Both the position numbers and the translations under genes were made by a program. The notes beneath the pieces are model-generated. The model did not search any database. It had not been told where the DNA came from and worked only from the letters and a program-made list of their open reading frames with translations. From Curtobacterium sp. 458 (GTDB lineage Bacteria; Actinomycetota; Actinomycetes; Actinomycetales; Microbacteriaceae), in NCBI RefSeq assembly GCF_030406605.1, contig NZ_CP129104.1, forward strand, positions 496,001-560,000: a DNA stretch of 64,000 nucleotides, given 5' to 3'. Of this stretch, positions 16,668-25,876 are shown in pieces; position 1 is the first letter of the stretch, and the number at the start of each line of letters is the position of its first letter.

Positions 16668-17701
16668 AGGTCTTCCTCTCCACTGCGGACGAGCCGGCGG
16701 ATGTAGTAGCTGGTGAGCGCACCGAGAATCAGCGTCGAGATGACGGCGATCGCGGCGCCCTGCCCGTACGCGTTTGAGACGAACGACTTCACGAACGTCC
16801 AGATGCCGAGCGTGAGCGTGGTGTCCTCCGGTCCGCCCCTGGTGAGCAGCCAGATCTGGTTGAAGACGTTGAAGTCCCAGATCACCGAGAGGATCGTCAC
16901 GAGGAGCAGCGTCGGCACGAGCGCGGGGAGCGTGATCGCCCGGTACATGGCCCACGCCGAAGCGCCGTCGAGCGCACCGGCCTCGTAGTACTCCGCCGCG
17001 ATCTGCGACTGCGCCGCGTACAGCGTGAGCGCCACGAACGGGACCGCCTGCCAGATGACGAGCGAGAGCACGATCGCCAGTGACTGCCCCGGGGTCGAGG
17101 CCCAGTTGTCCTGCGTGTGGTCCCCGAACACGCCGAGCTGCGTGATGATCCAGTTGAGCACACCGTAGAACGGCTGGAAGAGCCACTGCCAGACCAGGCT
17201 GGACGCCACGTTCGGCATCGCCCAGGCCAGCACGAGCACGACGCTGACCACCGTGCGCATGACGACGCCGAGCCGGGTGAGCAGCTGCGACACCGCCATG
17301 CCGATGCCGATCGTCCCGACGACCATCGCCCCCGTGACGAGCACCGTCCGGAGGATGACCGGCCAGAAGCTGGCGTCGGTGAGGACGTTCGTGTAGTTCG
17401 TGATCCCGGCGAACCCGGCCTGCCCGGTGAAGATCGCGCGGAGGCCGTAGTCCTGGAAGGAGATCACCAGCAGCCGCACGAGCGGGTACACGACCAGCGC
17501 GAGCAACAGGACCGCGGCCGGCGCCAGCAGCACGAGCGGGGCCCGGGACGCCGTCAGCGACCGCCGCCGGCCACCGCGACCGCCCGCCGAGCCCGACCCC
17601 GACGGACCCGCTCCGACCGGACGGCTCCGGCGCAGACCGCCACGCCGGGTGTCCGGCCCGGCCGAGGCCGGACCGGACACCCGCTCTGCAGTGGAGGTCA
17701 T
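16664..17701 (-). CDS. Carbohydrate ABC transporter permease (MalF type)
   Basis: 345-residue permease. The first 50 residues are Gly/Arg/Ser-rich, then about six membrane segments follow, starting APLVLLAPAAVLLLALVVYPLVRLL. The EAA loop is EYYEAGALDGASAWAMYRAITLPALVP. It forms the translocation pore with the MalG-type partner. It lies 3 nt downstream of the substrate-binding protein gene and overlaps the next gene by four bases, so all three are one transcription unit. Confidence 0.92.
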   Translation of the reverse strand: MTSTAERVSGPASAGPDTRRGGLRRSRPVGAGPSGSGSAGGRGGRRRSLTASRAPLVLLAPAAVLLLALVVYPLVRLLVISFQDYGLRAIFTGQAGFAGITNYTNVLTDASFWPVILRTVLVTGAMVVGTIGIGMAVSQLLTRLGVVMRTVVSVVLVLAWAMPNVASSLVWQWLFQPFYGVLNWIITQLGVFGDHTQDNWASTPGQSLAIVLSLVIWQAVPFVALTLYAAQSQIAAEYYEAGALDGASAWAMYRAITLPALVPTLLLVTILSVIWDFNVFNQIWLLTRGGPEDTTLTLGIWTFVKSFVSNAYGQGAAIAVISTLILGALTSYYIRRLVRSGEEDL

Positions 17702-17704
17702 CGA

Positions 17705-19030
17705 CTACTGCTGCGCGTTGAGCGCGGACGTGAGGTGCTCCGAGAAGCCCTCGGCTGCCTGCTGCGGTGTCTTCCGCCCCGTGGCGATGTCGGCGAACAT
17801 CGTCTGGAAGCTCGAGTCGCCCTCGATCGTGGCCCAGCCCGGGGTCGCCGGGGTCGGGCGGCTCGTCGAGGCGGCCTCGAAGTACGGCTTGTGGAGCTCG
17901 TCCACGTCACCGGCGACCGCGTCGAGCAGCTGCGTCGAGTTCGGCTCCCACCCGTCGACGCCGAAGACCTGGTCCTTCTGGAACTCCTTCGAGGTCAGGA
18001 TCTTCGTGTAGTACAGCGCGAGGTCCTGGTTCTGCGACTTCGACGGGATGCCGAGGTCCGACCCGCCGAGGAACACCGGCTGGGTCTTCCCCTCGGTCGC
18101 GGAGGGCATCGGGAACGTCCCGATCTGGTCCTTGAGCTCGGGCTTGGCCGTGGTGATCGACCCGATCTCCCACGCTGACCCGAGGATCGCCGAGGTGTTG
18201 CCCTGGGCGAAGACGTCGGACTCGGCGGGCTTGTCGGTGTTGATGTCCTGCGTGGACTTCGCCGAGTAGCTGTTCTGGAAGTCCTTCCACGCCGTGAGCC
18301 CCTTGACGGCGGCGGCGGAGTCGAGCGCTCCCGTCCACTTGCCGCCCTTCTCGGTGGCGATCTGTCCGCCGGCGTCCCACACCCACTGCAGTCCGCCGTA
18401 CCAGTACTGGCCGGGCATGTAGAACGCGGAGAAGTCGGCCTGCGGGTTCTTCGCCTTCACCTTGTCGAGGTCGGCGGTGAGCTCGTCGTACGACTTCGGC
18501 ACGTCGGTGACCCCGGCGTCCGCCCACGTCTTCTTGTTGTAGATGACCGCGCGGTTGCCGGCGAACAGCGGGGCGCCGTAGAGCTTCCCGTCGACGGTCG
18601 CCGGGCCCTCGAGCCCGGACAGCCACGTCTGCCCGTCCTGCAGCTCCTTCTTGTATGGCGACAGGTCCATCAGGCCACCGGTCGCGGCGTACACCGGCAC
18701 CTGTGTGTTGCCGAGGTCGACGACGTCCGGGGCGTCCTGCTGCGCGAGCGCCGTCGTGAGCTTGGTCGTGATGCCGTCCCACTGCTGCAGCTGGAGCTTC
18801 ACCTTGGCGCCGGTGTCCTTGGTGAACTGCTTCTCGGCGACGTCGAGGATCTTCGGGCTGAGGTCGCCGTTCATGATCCACACGGTGATGGTCTTGCCCT
18901 TGCCGTCGGGTGTGCCGATGGACTTCGTGCCGCCGTCGGAAGCTCCGTTGCTTCCGGCGGAGCACCCGGTGAGGGCGAGCGCGCCTGCGAGGGCGAGCGC
19001 ACCGAGTGCGGCGAAACGCGTGCGTGTCAC
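17705..19030 (-). CDS. Sugar ABC transporter substrate-binding lipoprotein (probable amino-sugar/chitooligosaccharide type)
   Basis: 441-residue extracytoplasmic binding protein. The signal peptide ends in the lipobox LTGC (Cys23), so it is lipid-anchored. The mature part is a family 1 extracellular solute-binding protein (ITVWIMNGDLSPKILDVAEKQF, LQQWDGITTKLTTALAQQDAPDVVDLGNTQ, GSAWEIGS). It starts with GTG at 19030 behind GGGAG. The ligand is not evident from the protein itself. The operator shared with the hexosaminidase gene and a DasR-type palindrome upstream point to N-acetylglucosamine oligomers, as in Streptomyces DasABC. This is inference from the regulatory sites. Confidence 0.88.
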   Translation of the reverse strand: MTRTRFAALGALALAGALALTGCSAGSNGASDGGTKSIGTPDGKGKTITVWIMNGDLSPKILDVAEKQFTKDTGAKVKLQLQQWDGITTKLTTALAQQDAPDVVDLGNTQVPVYAATGGLMDLSPYKKELQDGQTWLSGLEGPATVDGKLYGAPLFAGNRAVIYNKKTWADAGVTDVPKSYDELTADLDKVKAKNPQADFSAFYMPGQYWYGGLQWVWDAGGQIATEKGGKWTGALDSAAAVKGLTAWKDFQNSYSAKSTQDINTDKPAESDVFAQGNTSAILGSAWEIGSITTAKPELKDQIGTFPMPSATEGKTQPVFLGGSDLGIPSKSQNQDLALYYTKILTSKEFQKDQVFGVDGWEPNSTQLLDAVAGDVDELHKPYFEAASTSRPTPATPGWATIEGDSSFQTMFADIATGRKTPQQAAEGFSEHLTSALNAQQ

Positions 19031-19052
19031 GTTGACTCCCTTGGTCCGACCT

Positions 19053-19107
19053 TTATGAAAGGACGTTGCGTAATGGTGAGTAAAGACCCATCACGCAGGG
19101 ATGTCAA
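19053..19107 (-). promoter_or_regulatory. Importer promoter with ROK-type operator
   Basis: Reading the minus strand: -35 TTGACA (19107-19102), a 17-nt spacer, then -10 TTTACT (19084-19079). Just after the -10 and covering the expected start point lies the palindrome at 19053-19073 (on the plus strand, left half TTATGAAAG, spacer GAC, right half GTTGCGTAA). The site matches the one at the hexosaminidase/ROK junction. A regulator bound there would block transcription initiation. Confidence 0.7.
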
Positions 19108-19196
19108 CACCGGATCGCAAGCCTGTGGACAGTCGCGATCCGCATGTTTCCGGGCGATCACGGATGTCGAACAGATCGGGACGCAGCCTTGACGAA

Positions 19197-19210
19197 CTGG
19201 TCATGACCAG
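19197..19210. promoter_or_regulatory. DasR/NagR-type (GntR) operator candidate
   Basis: CTGGTCATGACCAG is a perfect 14-bp palindrome. With the preceding A it follows the Streptomyces dre consensus (ACTGGTC then GACCAGT halves), apart from the central two bases and the last base. It lies 167 bp upstream of the substrate-binding protein gene. On the plus strand it also sits in the 17-nt spacer between TTGACG (19189-19194) and CATGAT (19212-19217). Confidence 0.55.
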
Positions 19211-19234
19211 GCATGATCTGCACCCGCCGGACAC

Positions 19235-19282
19235 GACGGACGGGAGGCCCGTGGCGATCCCGCCACGGGCCTCCCGTCCGTC
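19235..19282. terminator. 22-bp perfect stem terminator (GGGAGGC family)
   Basis: Arms 19235-19256 and 19261-19282 pair perfectly around the loop ATCC, with core GGACGGGAGGCCCGTGGCG. It lies 28 nt beyond the stop of the minus-strand DUF2231 gene. It would also end any plus-strand transcript starting from the promoter-like TTGACG/CATGAT pair upstream. Confidence 0.75.
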
Positions 19283-19310
19283 GCCGGAGCGACCCGTCAG
19301 GACAGAGTGT

Positions 19311-19865
19311 TCAGTCGTCGAAGGGGACGTGCTCGCTCGACCCGACACCCGCACGCTGCCGGTAGGCCAGGTGCCCACCGAGGTACCCGCCGACCCCGAC
19401 GACCGTCAGCCCCGCGAACCCGAGCAGCTTCCCGGCGCCGTGGTTCCCGCGCTTCCGCTGCATCCACGACAGCCCGTAGAGCGTGATCCCGACCCAGTTC
19501 ACCGCCTGGTGCACCCATCCGGTCCGGAGCTGTTCGCGGTCGAGCTCGGACCAGTCCACGTACCCGGCAACGGACGCGCTCCCGGACGACACCAGCCCCA
19601 CACCGACGAGGGTCTTCGCGGCCTTCGCGTTGCCCTTCCCGCCCACGAGGTCGAGCACCGCCGCCGAGATCCACGCCCCGAGCGGCACCTGCACCATCAG
19701 GGGGTGGAGCGGGTGCCCGAAGGGCACGCCGTGCAGCAGCTGTCGCAGCGCCTTCGGGCGTGCGAGCGCGCGGACGACGCTGCGGTCGATGTCGACGGCC
19801 TTGTCGAGCACGTCCGCGTGCTCGACGGCGTCGGTGAGGCGACGGATGGCGCGGATCTCAGGCAT
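19311..19865 (-). CDS. DUF2231 family membrane protein
   Basis: 184-residue protein with the DUF2231 signature GVPFGHPLHPLMVQVPLGAWISAAVLDLV at about residues 47-75. It has three to four membrane segments, an amphipathic N-terminal region, and a polar loop DWSELDREQLRTGWVHQAVNW. Some relatives carry a C-terminal Rieske [2Fe-2S] domain; this one does not, and no cysteine pair is seen. The function is unknown, perhaps redox or heme related. TAGATT lies 7 nt before the ATG, so the transcript may be leaderless. Confidence 0.82.
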   Translation of the reverse strand: MPEIRAIRRLTDAVEHADVLDKAVDIDRSVVRALARPKALRQLLHGVPFGHPLHPLMVQVPLGAWISAAVLDLVGGKGNAKAAKTLVGVGLVSSGSASVAGYVDWSELDREQLRTGWVHQAVNWVGITLYGLSWMQRKRGNHGAGKLLGFAGLTVVGVGGYLGGHLAYRQRAGVGSSEHVPFDD

Positions 19866-20015
19866 GCCCTGGAATCTAGGCCGGGCGAGGCGGGGGCGTT
19901 CACAGCGCGCCAGCGCTGTGCCCCGGTCTCGCCGAGCGAGCCTGCGAGCGAGGCGGGGCGCGTTCCAGGAACGTTCCCCGGGCCTCCAGGCGGTCACCCT
20001 TGGCCACGCCGACAC

Positions 20016-20077
20016 GGAACCAGGTTCCGGACACCACACCGCGCCGTTCCACGGTGCTGCGCCCGGAACCTGGTTCC
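20016..20077. repeat. Paired GGAACC(A/T)GGTTCC palindromes forming a long hairpin
   Basis: The 13-bp palindrome GGAACCAGGTTCC (20016-20028) recurs as GGAACCTGGTTCC (20065-20077). With two extra bases per copy, the two form 15-bp inverted arms around a 34-nt centre. The element lies between the clpB 3' end (20104) and the DUF2231 promoter. It could be a clpB terminator or a double operator for the DUF2231 gene. There is no protein-coding gene in 19866-20103. Confidence 0.65.
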
Positions 20078-20103
20078 CCTCGGAGCGCACGGGCTGCCTC
20101 CCG

Positions 20104-22287
<2,184 letters not shown>

Positions 22288-22319
22288 GCGTTCCGTCCTT
22301 TCGTTGCATTGATCCTGGG

Positions 22320-22340
22320 GTTGAGTCTACTGCACTCAAC
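22320..22340. promoter_or_regulatory. HAIR (HspR) operator of clpB
   Basis: TTGAGT (22321-22326), seven bases, then ACTCAA (22334-22339): a perfect match to the inner part of the HspR box CTTGAGT-N7-ACTCAAG. On the minus strand the first TTGAGT could serve as the -35 element, with CAGGAT 16 nt downstream as -10. The box overlaps the last codons and stop of the upstream MFS gene. Confidence 0.85.
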
Positions 22341-23730
22341 TTCTGTTCGGCACGGTTTCTTCCCGCACCGGGTTCCGGATCCCGACCGCGCTGACGATCG
22401 CGCCGGCGAGCAGCAGGACGCCCATGACCACGACCGCACGGTGGAACCCGACCGTGCTCATCGCGCCGCCGAGCACGACACCGGCGAGCGCCACCACGAC
22501 GAGGCTGGCGATCCGGGCCACGGCGTTGTTGACCGCCGAGCCGATGCCCGCCTCGGACTCCGGTACCGATCCCAGGACCGCACTGGTCAGCGGCGTCACC
22601 ATGAGCGAGATCCCGACGCCGACGAGCACGAGCCCGGGGAGCACCGTCCACCAGTAGGCCGCCGGGTCGTCGCCGACGAGCACCATGAGGAACGAACCCA
22701 CTGCTGCGATCGCCGGACCCGCGGCCATGAACCACCGCGGCCCGTACCGGCCGGCGAAGGAGCCCACCGTCGTCGAGAGCAGCAGGAGCAGGATCGTCGG
22801 CGGCAGCGTGGCGATCCCGGCGACCCAGGCCGGGAACGCCCAGACCTCCTGGAGGAACAGGGTCACGACGAAGCCGACCATGCCGAGCGCACCGTAGATC
22901 GACAGTGTCGCCAGGTTCCCGACCGCGAAGTTCCGCGCCCGGAACAGCCCGAGGTCCACGAGCGGCTGCGGGGTCCGCCGTTCCCACGGCACGAACGCCG
23001 CCAGCGCCAGCCCGCCGAGCACGAGCGCGCCGAGCACGATCGGGGACGACCAGCCGAGGCGCTCCTGCTCGATCAGCCCGAGCACCACCCCGCCGATGCC
23101 GACCACCGCGAGCACCGCCCCGACCACGTCGACCCGCGGCCTGCCGGGAGGCCGGACGTCACCGGAGATCCGGGCCACGAGCGGGATGGTCACGGCGATC
23201 GGCACCGCGGTGAGCACGAAGATCCACCGCCAACCGATCCCGTCGACGATCACCCCGCCGATGACCGGGCCGACGATCACGGCAGCGCTCGACCACGCCG
23301 TCCACGAGCCGATCGCCCTGCCCTGCGCCGCACCGCGGTACGCCGCGATGATGAGCGCGAGCGAGCTCGGTGTGACGAGCGCACCCCCGACACCCTGCAG
23401 TGCCCGCGCGACGATGAGCACCTCGCCCGTCGGCGCCGCCGCGCACACGATGGAGGCCACCCCGAAGACGATCAACCCGAGCGTGATGATCCGCACCCGG
23501 CCGAACAGGTCCGACAGGGAGCCGGCGACGAGGATGAGCGACCCGAGCGTCACCATGTAGGCGTCGACGACCCACTGCTGCACGACGAGGCCGCCCCCGA
23601 GCTCGTGTCGGATCGCCGGGAGCGCGACGTTCACGACGCTCGCGTCCAACCCCACCACGAACGACGCGAGGATCGCGACGACGAGCACCACGCGGCGGTC
23701 GTCGCGGAGCGGAGCGGCGGGCGTCGTCAT
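22336..23730 (-). CDS. MFS drug/proton antiporter (DHA2, 14-TM type)
   Basis: 464-residue major facilitator transporter with 13-14 predicted membrane segments. Motifs: LDASVVNVALPAIRHELGG after the first helix (DHA2 motif D1), the loop 2-3 motif GSLSDLFGRVRI, and motif C in helix 5 (GPVIGGVIVDGIGWRWIF). Family members export antibiotics, dyes or metabolites; the substrate is unknown. No Shine-Dalgarno is evident before the ATG at 23730. The 3' end overlaps the clpB HAIR box. A terminator separates it from tatA upstream. Confidence 0.9.
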   Translation of the reverse strand: MTTPAAPLRDDRRVVLVVAILASFVVGLDASVVNVALPAIRHELGGGLVVQQWVVDAYMVTLGSLILVAGSLSDLFGRVRIITLGLIVFGVASIVCAAAPTGEVLIVARALQGVGGALVTPSSLALIIAAYRGAAQGRAIGSWTAWSSAAVIVGPVIGGVIVDGIGWRWIFVLTAVPIAVTIPLVARISGDVRPPGRPRVDVVGAVLAVVGIGGVVLGLIEQERLGWSSPIVLGALVLGGLALAAFVPWERRTPQPLVDLGLFRARNFAVGNLATLSIYGALGMVGFVVTLFLQEVWAFPAWVAGIATLPPTILLLLLSTTVGSFAGRYGPRWFMAAGPAIAAVGSFLMVLVGDDPAAYWWTVLPGLVLVGVGISLMVTPLTSAVLGSVPESEAGIGSAVNNAVARIASLVVVALAGVVLGGAMSTVGFHRAVVVMGVLLLAGAIVSAVGIRNPVREETVPNRS

Positions 23731-23785
23731 GCGCTCATCCAACCCCGCACCGCCGACGTCGCGCACACGACCGCACGCACGACGA

Positions 23786-23816
23786 AGCCCCCGCGACCGG
23801 AGTGGTCGCGGGGGCT
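23786..23816 (-). terminator. Terminator after tatA
   Basis: Perfect 13-bp stem AGCCCCCGCGACC (23786-23798) and GGTCGCGGGGGCT (23804-23816) with loop GGAGT. It lies 24 nt past the tatA stop and before the MFS gene. It differs in sequence from the GGGAGGC palindrome family. Confidence 0.78.
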
Positions 23817-23840
23817 GCCGACAGGACGGGGCTGGGAGTC

Positions 23841-24104
23841 CTACTGCTTGGAGTCGGCGTTCGGCTGGACCGAGGGGCCGGGGTTCACGACCGGGGCCGC
23901 CGTCTGCGCAGCCGTGTTCTGCGCGGTCGTGTTCTGGGCGGTGGCGTCGGACGCCTGCTTGTCCTCGGTGCCCATCTCCTTCTTGAAGATGTTGATCGAC
24001 TGACCGAGACCCTTCGCGAGCGCCGGGAGCTTGGTCGCCCCGAACAGCAGGATGACGATCCCGAGGATGATCAGCAGATGGATGCCGGTGAGGCCTGCGA
24101 ACAT
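23841..24104 (-). CDS. tatA: Twin-arginine translocase subunit TatA
   Basis: 87-residue pore-forming component of the Tat secretion system. The short N-terminal membrane helix (LTGIHLLIILGIVILLFGATKLPALAKGLGQS) includes the conserved FG hinge, followed by an amphipathic helix (INIFKKEM) and a low-complexity polar tail rich in Ala, Thr, Asn and Gln. Two ATG codons stand in tandem; the second (24104) has AAGGAG at better spacing. tatB/tatC are not adjacent. Tat-type signal sequences occur in the window in the beta-helix protein and the binding protein at 61395. Confidence 0.92.
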   Translation of the reverse strand: MFAGLTGIHLLIILGIVILLFGATKLPALAKGLGQSINIFKKEMGTEDKQASDATAQNTTAQNTAAQTAAPVVNPGPSVQPNADSKQ

Positions 24105-24267
24105 CATGACTCCTTCGATGGTGAACTGGTCGCCGTGCTCGGGTCTTCTTCGACACACGCGGCGGAAGCTCGTGGTCCGTTCATGGTAACTCGGTCTCTC
24201 CGGGAATCACAGGCGAGGAGCCCGAACGGACACCGTTCGCACAGGCTCGGCGACTGCCCCCGCCGGG

Positions 24268-25761
24268 TCAGTACGCGCCGCGGGACCGCAGCACGGACGG
24301 GATCGTCCGCGCGAGGATGACGATGTCGTGCAGGAACGACCAGTTCTCGACGTAGTGGAGGTCGAGCCGCACGCCCTCGGCCCAGTCGAGGTCCGAGCGA
24401 CCACTGACCTGCCACAGCCCGGTGATGCCCGGGGTCACGAGCAGCCTCCGGTCCGCGAAGTCCTCGTAGACGGCGACCTCCTTCGGGAGCGCCGGACGGG
24501 GCCCGACGAGGCTCATCGACCCCTTCAGGACGTTCCAGAGCTGCGGGAGCTCGTCGAGCGACGTCTTGCGGAGGAATGCTCCGACGCGGGTCACCCGGGG
24601 GTCGTCCCGCATCTTGAAGAGCGGTCCCGCGCCCTCGTTCGATGCCTCGAGTGCGGCCATCCGGGCTTCGGCGTCGACGCACATCGTCCGGAACTTGAGG
24701 ATCGGGAAGTCCTGCCCACCGCGACCGACACGGGTCTGACGGAAGAACACCGGCCCCCGGTCGTCGAGCCGGATCACGACCGCGATCACGGCGAACACCG
24801 GGGCGAGCAGCACCAGGCCGAGCCCGGCGCCGACGACGTCGAGCAGCCGCTTGCCGAACCGCCGACGGTAGTCGGGCGTCTCGACGTGCATGAGCGGCAG
24901 GCCGTCGACCGGGCGTTCGTGGACCCGGCCTGCAGCGATGTCGGCGAGCGGCGAGGAGACGACGAGCTCGACGCCGTGCTCTTCCAGTTGCCAACCGAGT
25001 CGTCGGAGACGTTCGTGCCCGCCGCGGATCGCCCCTGCGACGACGACGGCGGACACGCCGCCCGCCTGCGCGCGGTCGAGGACGTCGTCGATCCCGCCGA
25101 CGACCGACGAGCACGCCCCTCCGAGCTCGACGGTCGAGCCGATGGCAAGGCAGTCCGTGACGACGCCTGCGACCCGGTACCCGGCGACGGGGGTCGCCGC
25201 GATCCGACGGCCGACGTAGCGCACGTCCTCGGCGTCGCCGACGAGCAGGACGTCTTGGAGCCGCTCGCCACGACCCCGTCGGCGTGCGAGCACCGTGCGC
25301 ACGACCTTGCGCTCCGCCACGAGCAGGGCGAGCCCCAGCGGGAACGCGATCGCGACGTACCCACGGGCGAGGTCGAGCTGGACTGCGTAGGCGACGATCG
25401 CGACGCTCGCTCCGGCGACGAGGCTCGCCAGCACGAGCCGGCGGTACTCCTCGTTGCCGACACCAGCGATGCGGGCGTTGCGGGTACGGAACGTCGACAG
25501 GAGCGTCATCCAGACGAGCACGATCGCGGGCGCGACGACGAACTCCATCCAGCCCGCGGCAGCAGAACCCACCGGGAGCTCACCCGGGAACCGCACGAGG
25601 TGCGCCGCCACGAAGGCGAGGAGCAGGACGGCGAGGTCGAGGGCGGCGACAGCCGTCGCGAACCCGGGCCGTGCTCCGGCGGGGGCGGCGGTGGGAACGG
25701 CACGCGTCGCGGTCAGGGCGACGACTCCCACCGGACGGGTGGGACGGAACGTGAGTGACAC
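24268..25761 (-). CDS. Exopolysaccharide priming glycosyltransferase (WbaP/CpsE family)
   Basis: 497-residue polyprenyl glycosylphosphotransferase that moves a sugar 1-phosphate onto undecaprenyl phosphate, the first step of repeat-unit assembly. N-terminal half: four membrane segments and a CoA-binding-like Rossmann region (DVLLVGDAEDVRYVGRRI). C-terminal catalytic half: KRLLDVVGAGLGLVLL helix, GPVFFRQTRVGRGG, FPILKFRTM, RKTSLDELPQLWNVLKGSMSLVGPRP and PGITGLWQVSGRSD. It starts with GTG at 25761 with GGAGG 8 nt upstream. It lies 13 kb from the other exopolysaccharide genes at 38681-47557, which lack a priming enzyme. Confidence 0.93.
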   Translation of the reverse strand: MSLTFRPTRPVGVVALTATRAVPTAAPAGARPGFATAVAALDLAVLLLAFVAAHLVRFPGELPVGSAAAGWMEFVVAPAIVLVWMTLLSTFRTRNARIAGVGNEEYRRLVLASLVAGASVAIVAYAVQLDLARGYVAIAFPLGLALLVAERKVVRTVLARRRGRGERLQDVLLVGDAEDVRYVGRRIAATPVAGYRVAGVVTDCLAIGSTVELGGACSSVVGGIDDVLDRAQAGGVSAVVVAGAIRGGHERLRRLGWQLEEHGVELVVSSPLADIAAGRVHERPVDGLPLMHVETPDYRRRFGKRLLDVVGAGLGLVLLAPVFAVIAVVIRLDDRGPVFFRQTRVGRGGQDFPILKFRTMCVDAEARMAALEASNEGAGPLFKMRDDPRVTRVGAFLRKTSLDELPQLWNVLKGSMSLVGPRPALPKEVAVYEDFADRRLLVTPGITGLWQVSGRSDLDWAEGVRLDLHYVENWSFLHDIVILARTIPSVLRSRGAY

Positions 25762-25846
25762 CGCGGGACCTCCGGTCGGACGCCGACCGACGGAGGGTCG
25801 GCCGGGCGCCTTCGTCGGTCAGAGCACGACGAAGGTTCGCCCTACC

Positions 25847-25876
25847 AGAATATCACCGAGATGTTGGAAATATCAA
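25847..25876 (-). promoter_or_regulatory. Promoter of the priming glycosyltransferase gene
   Basis: Minus strand: -35 TTGATA (25876-25871), an 18-nt spacer, then -10 TATTCT (25852-25847). It is an AT-rich island in high-GC DNA. The -35 overlaps the last codons of the upstream GH2 gene, so the glycosyltransferase has its own promoter. Confidence 0.6.

Noticed and set aside
24220..24240. CGAACGGACACCGTTCG hairpin as terminator of the priming glycosyltransferase
   Set aside because: The stem is only 6-7 bp and no tail follows. It is too weak to call.
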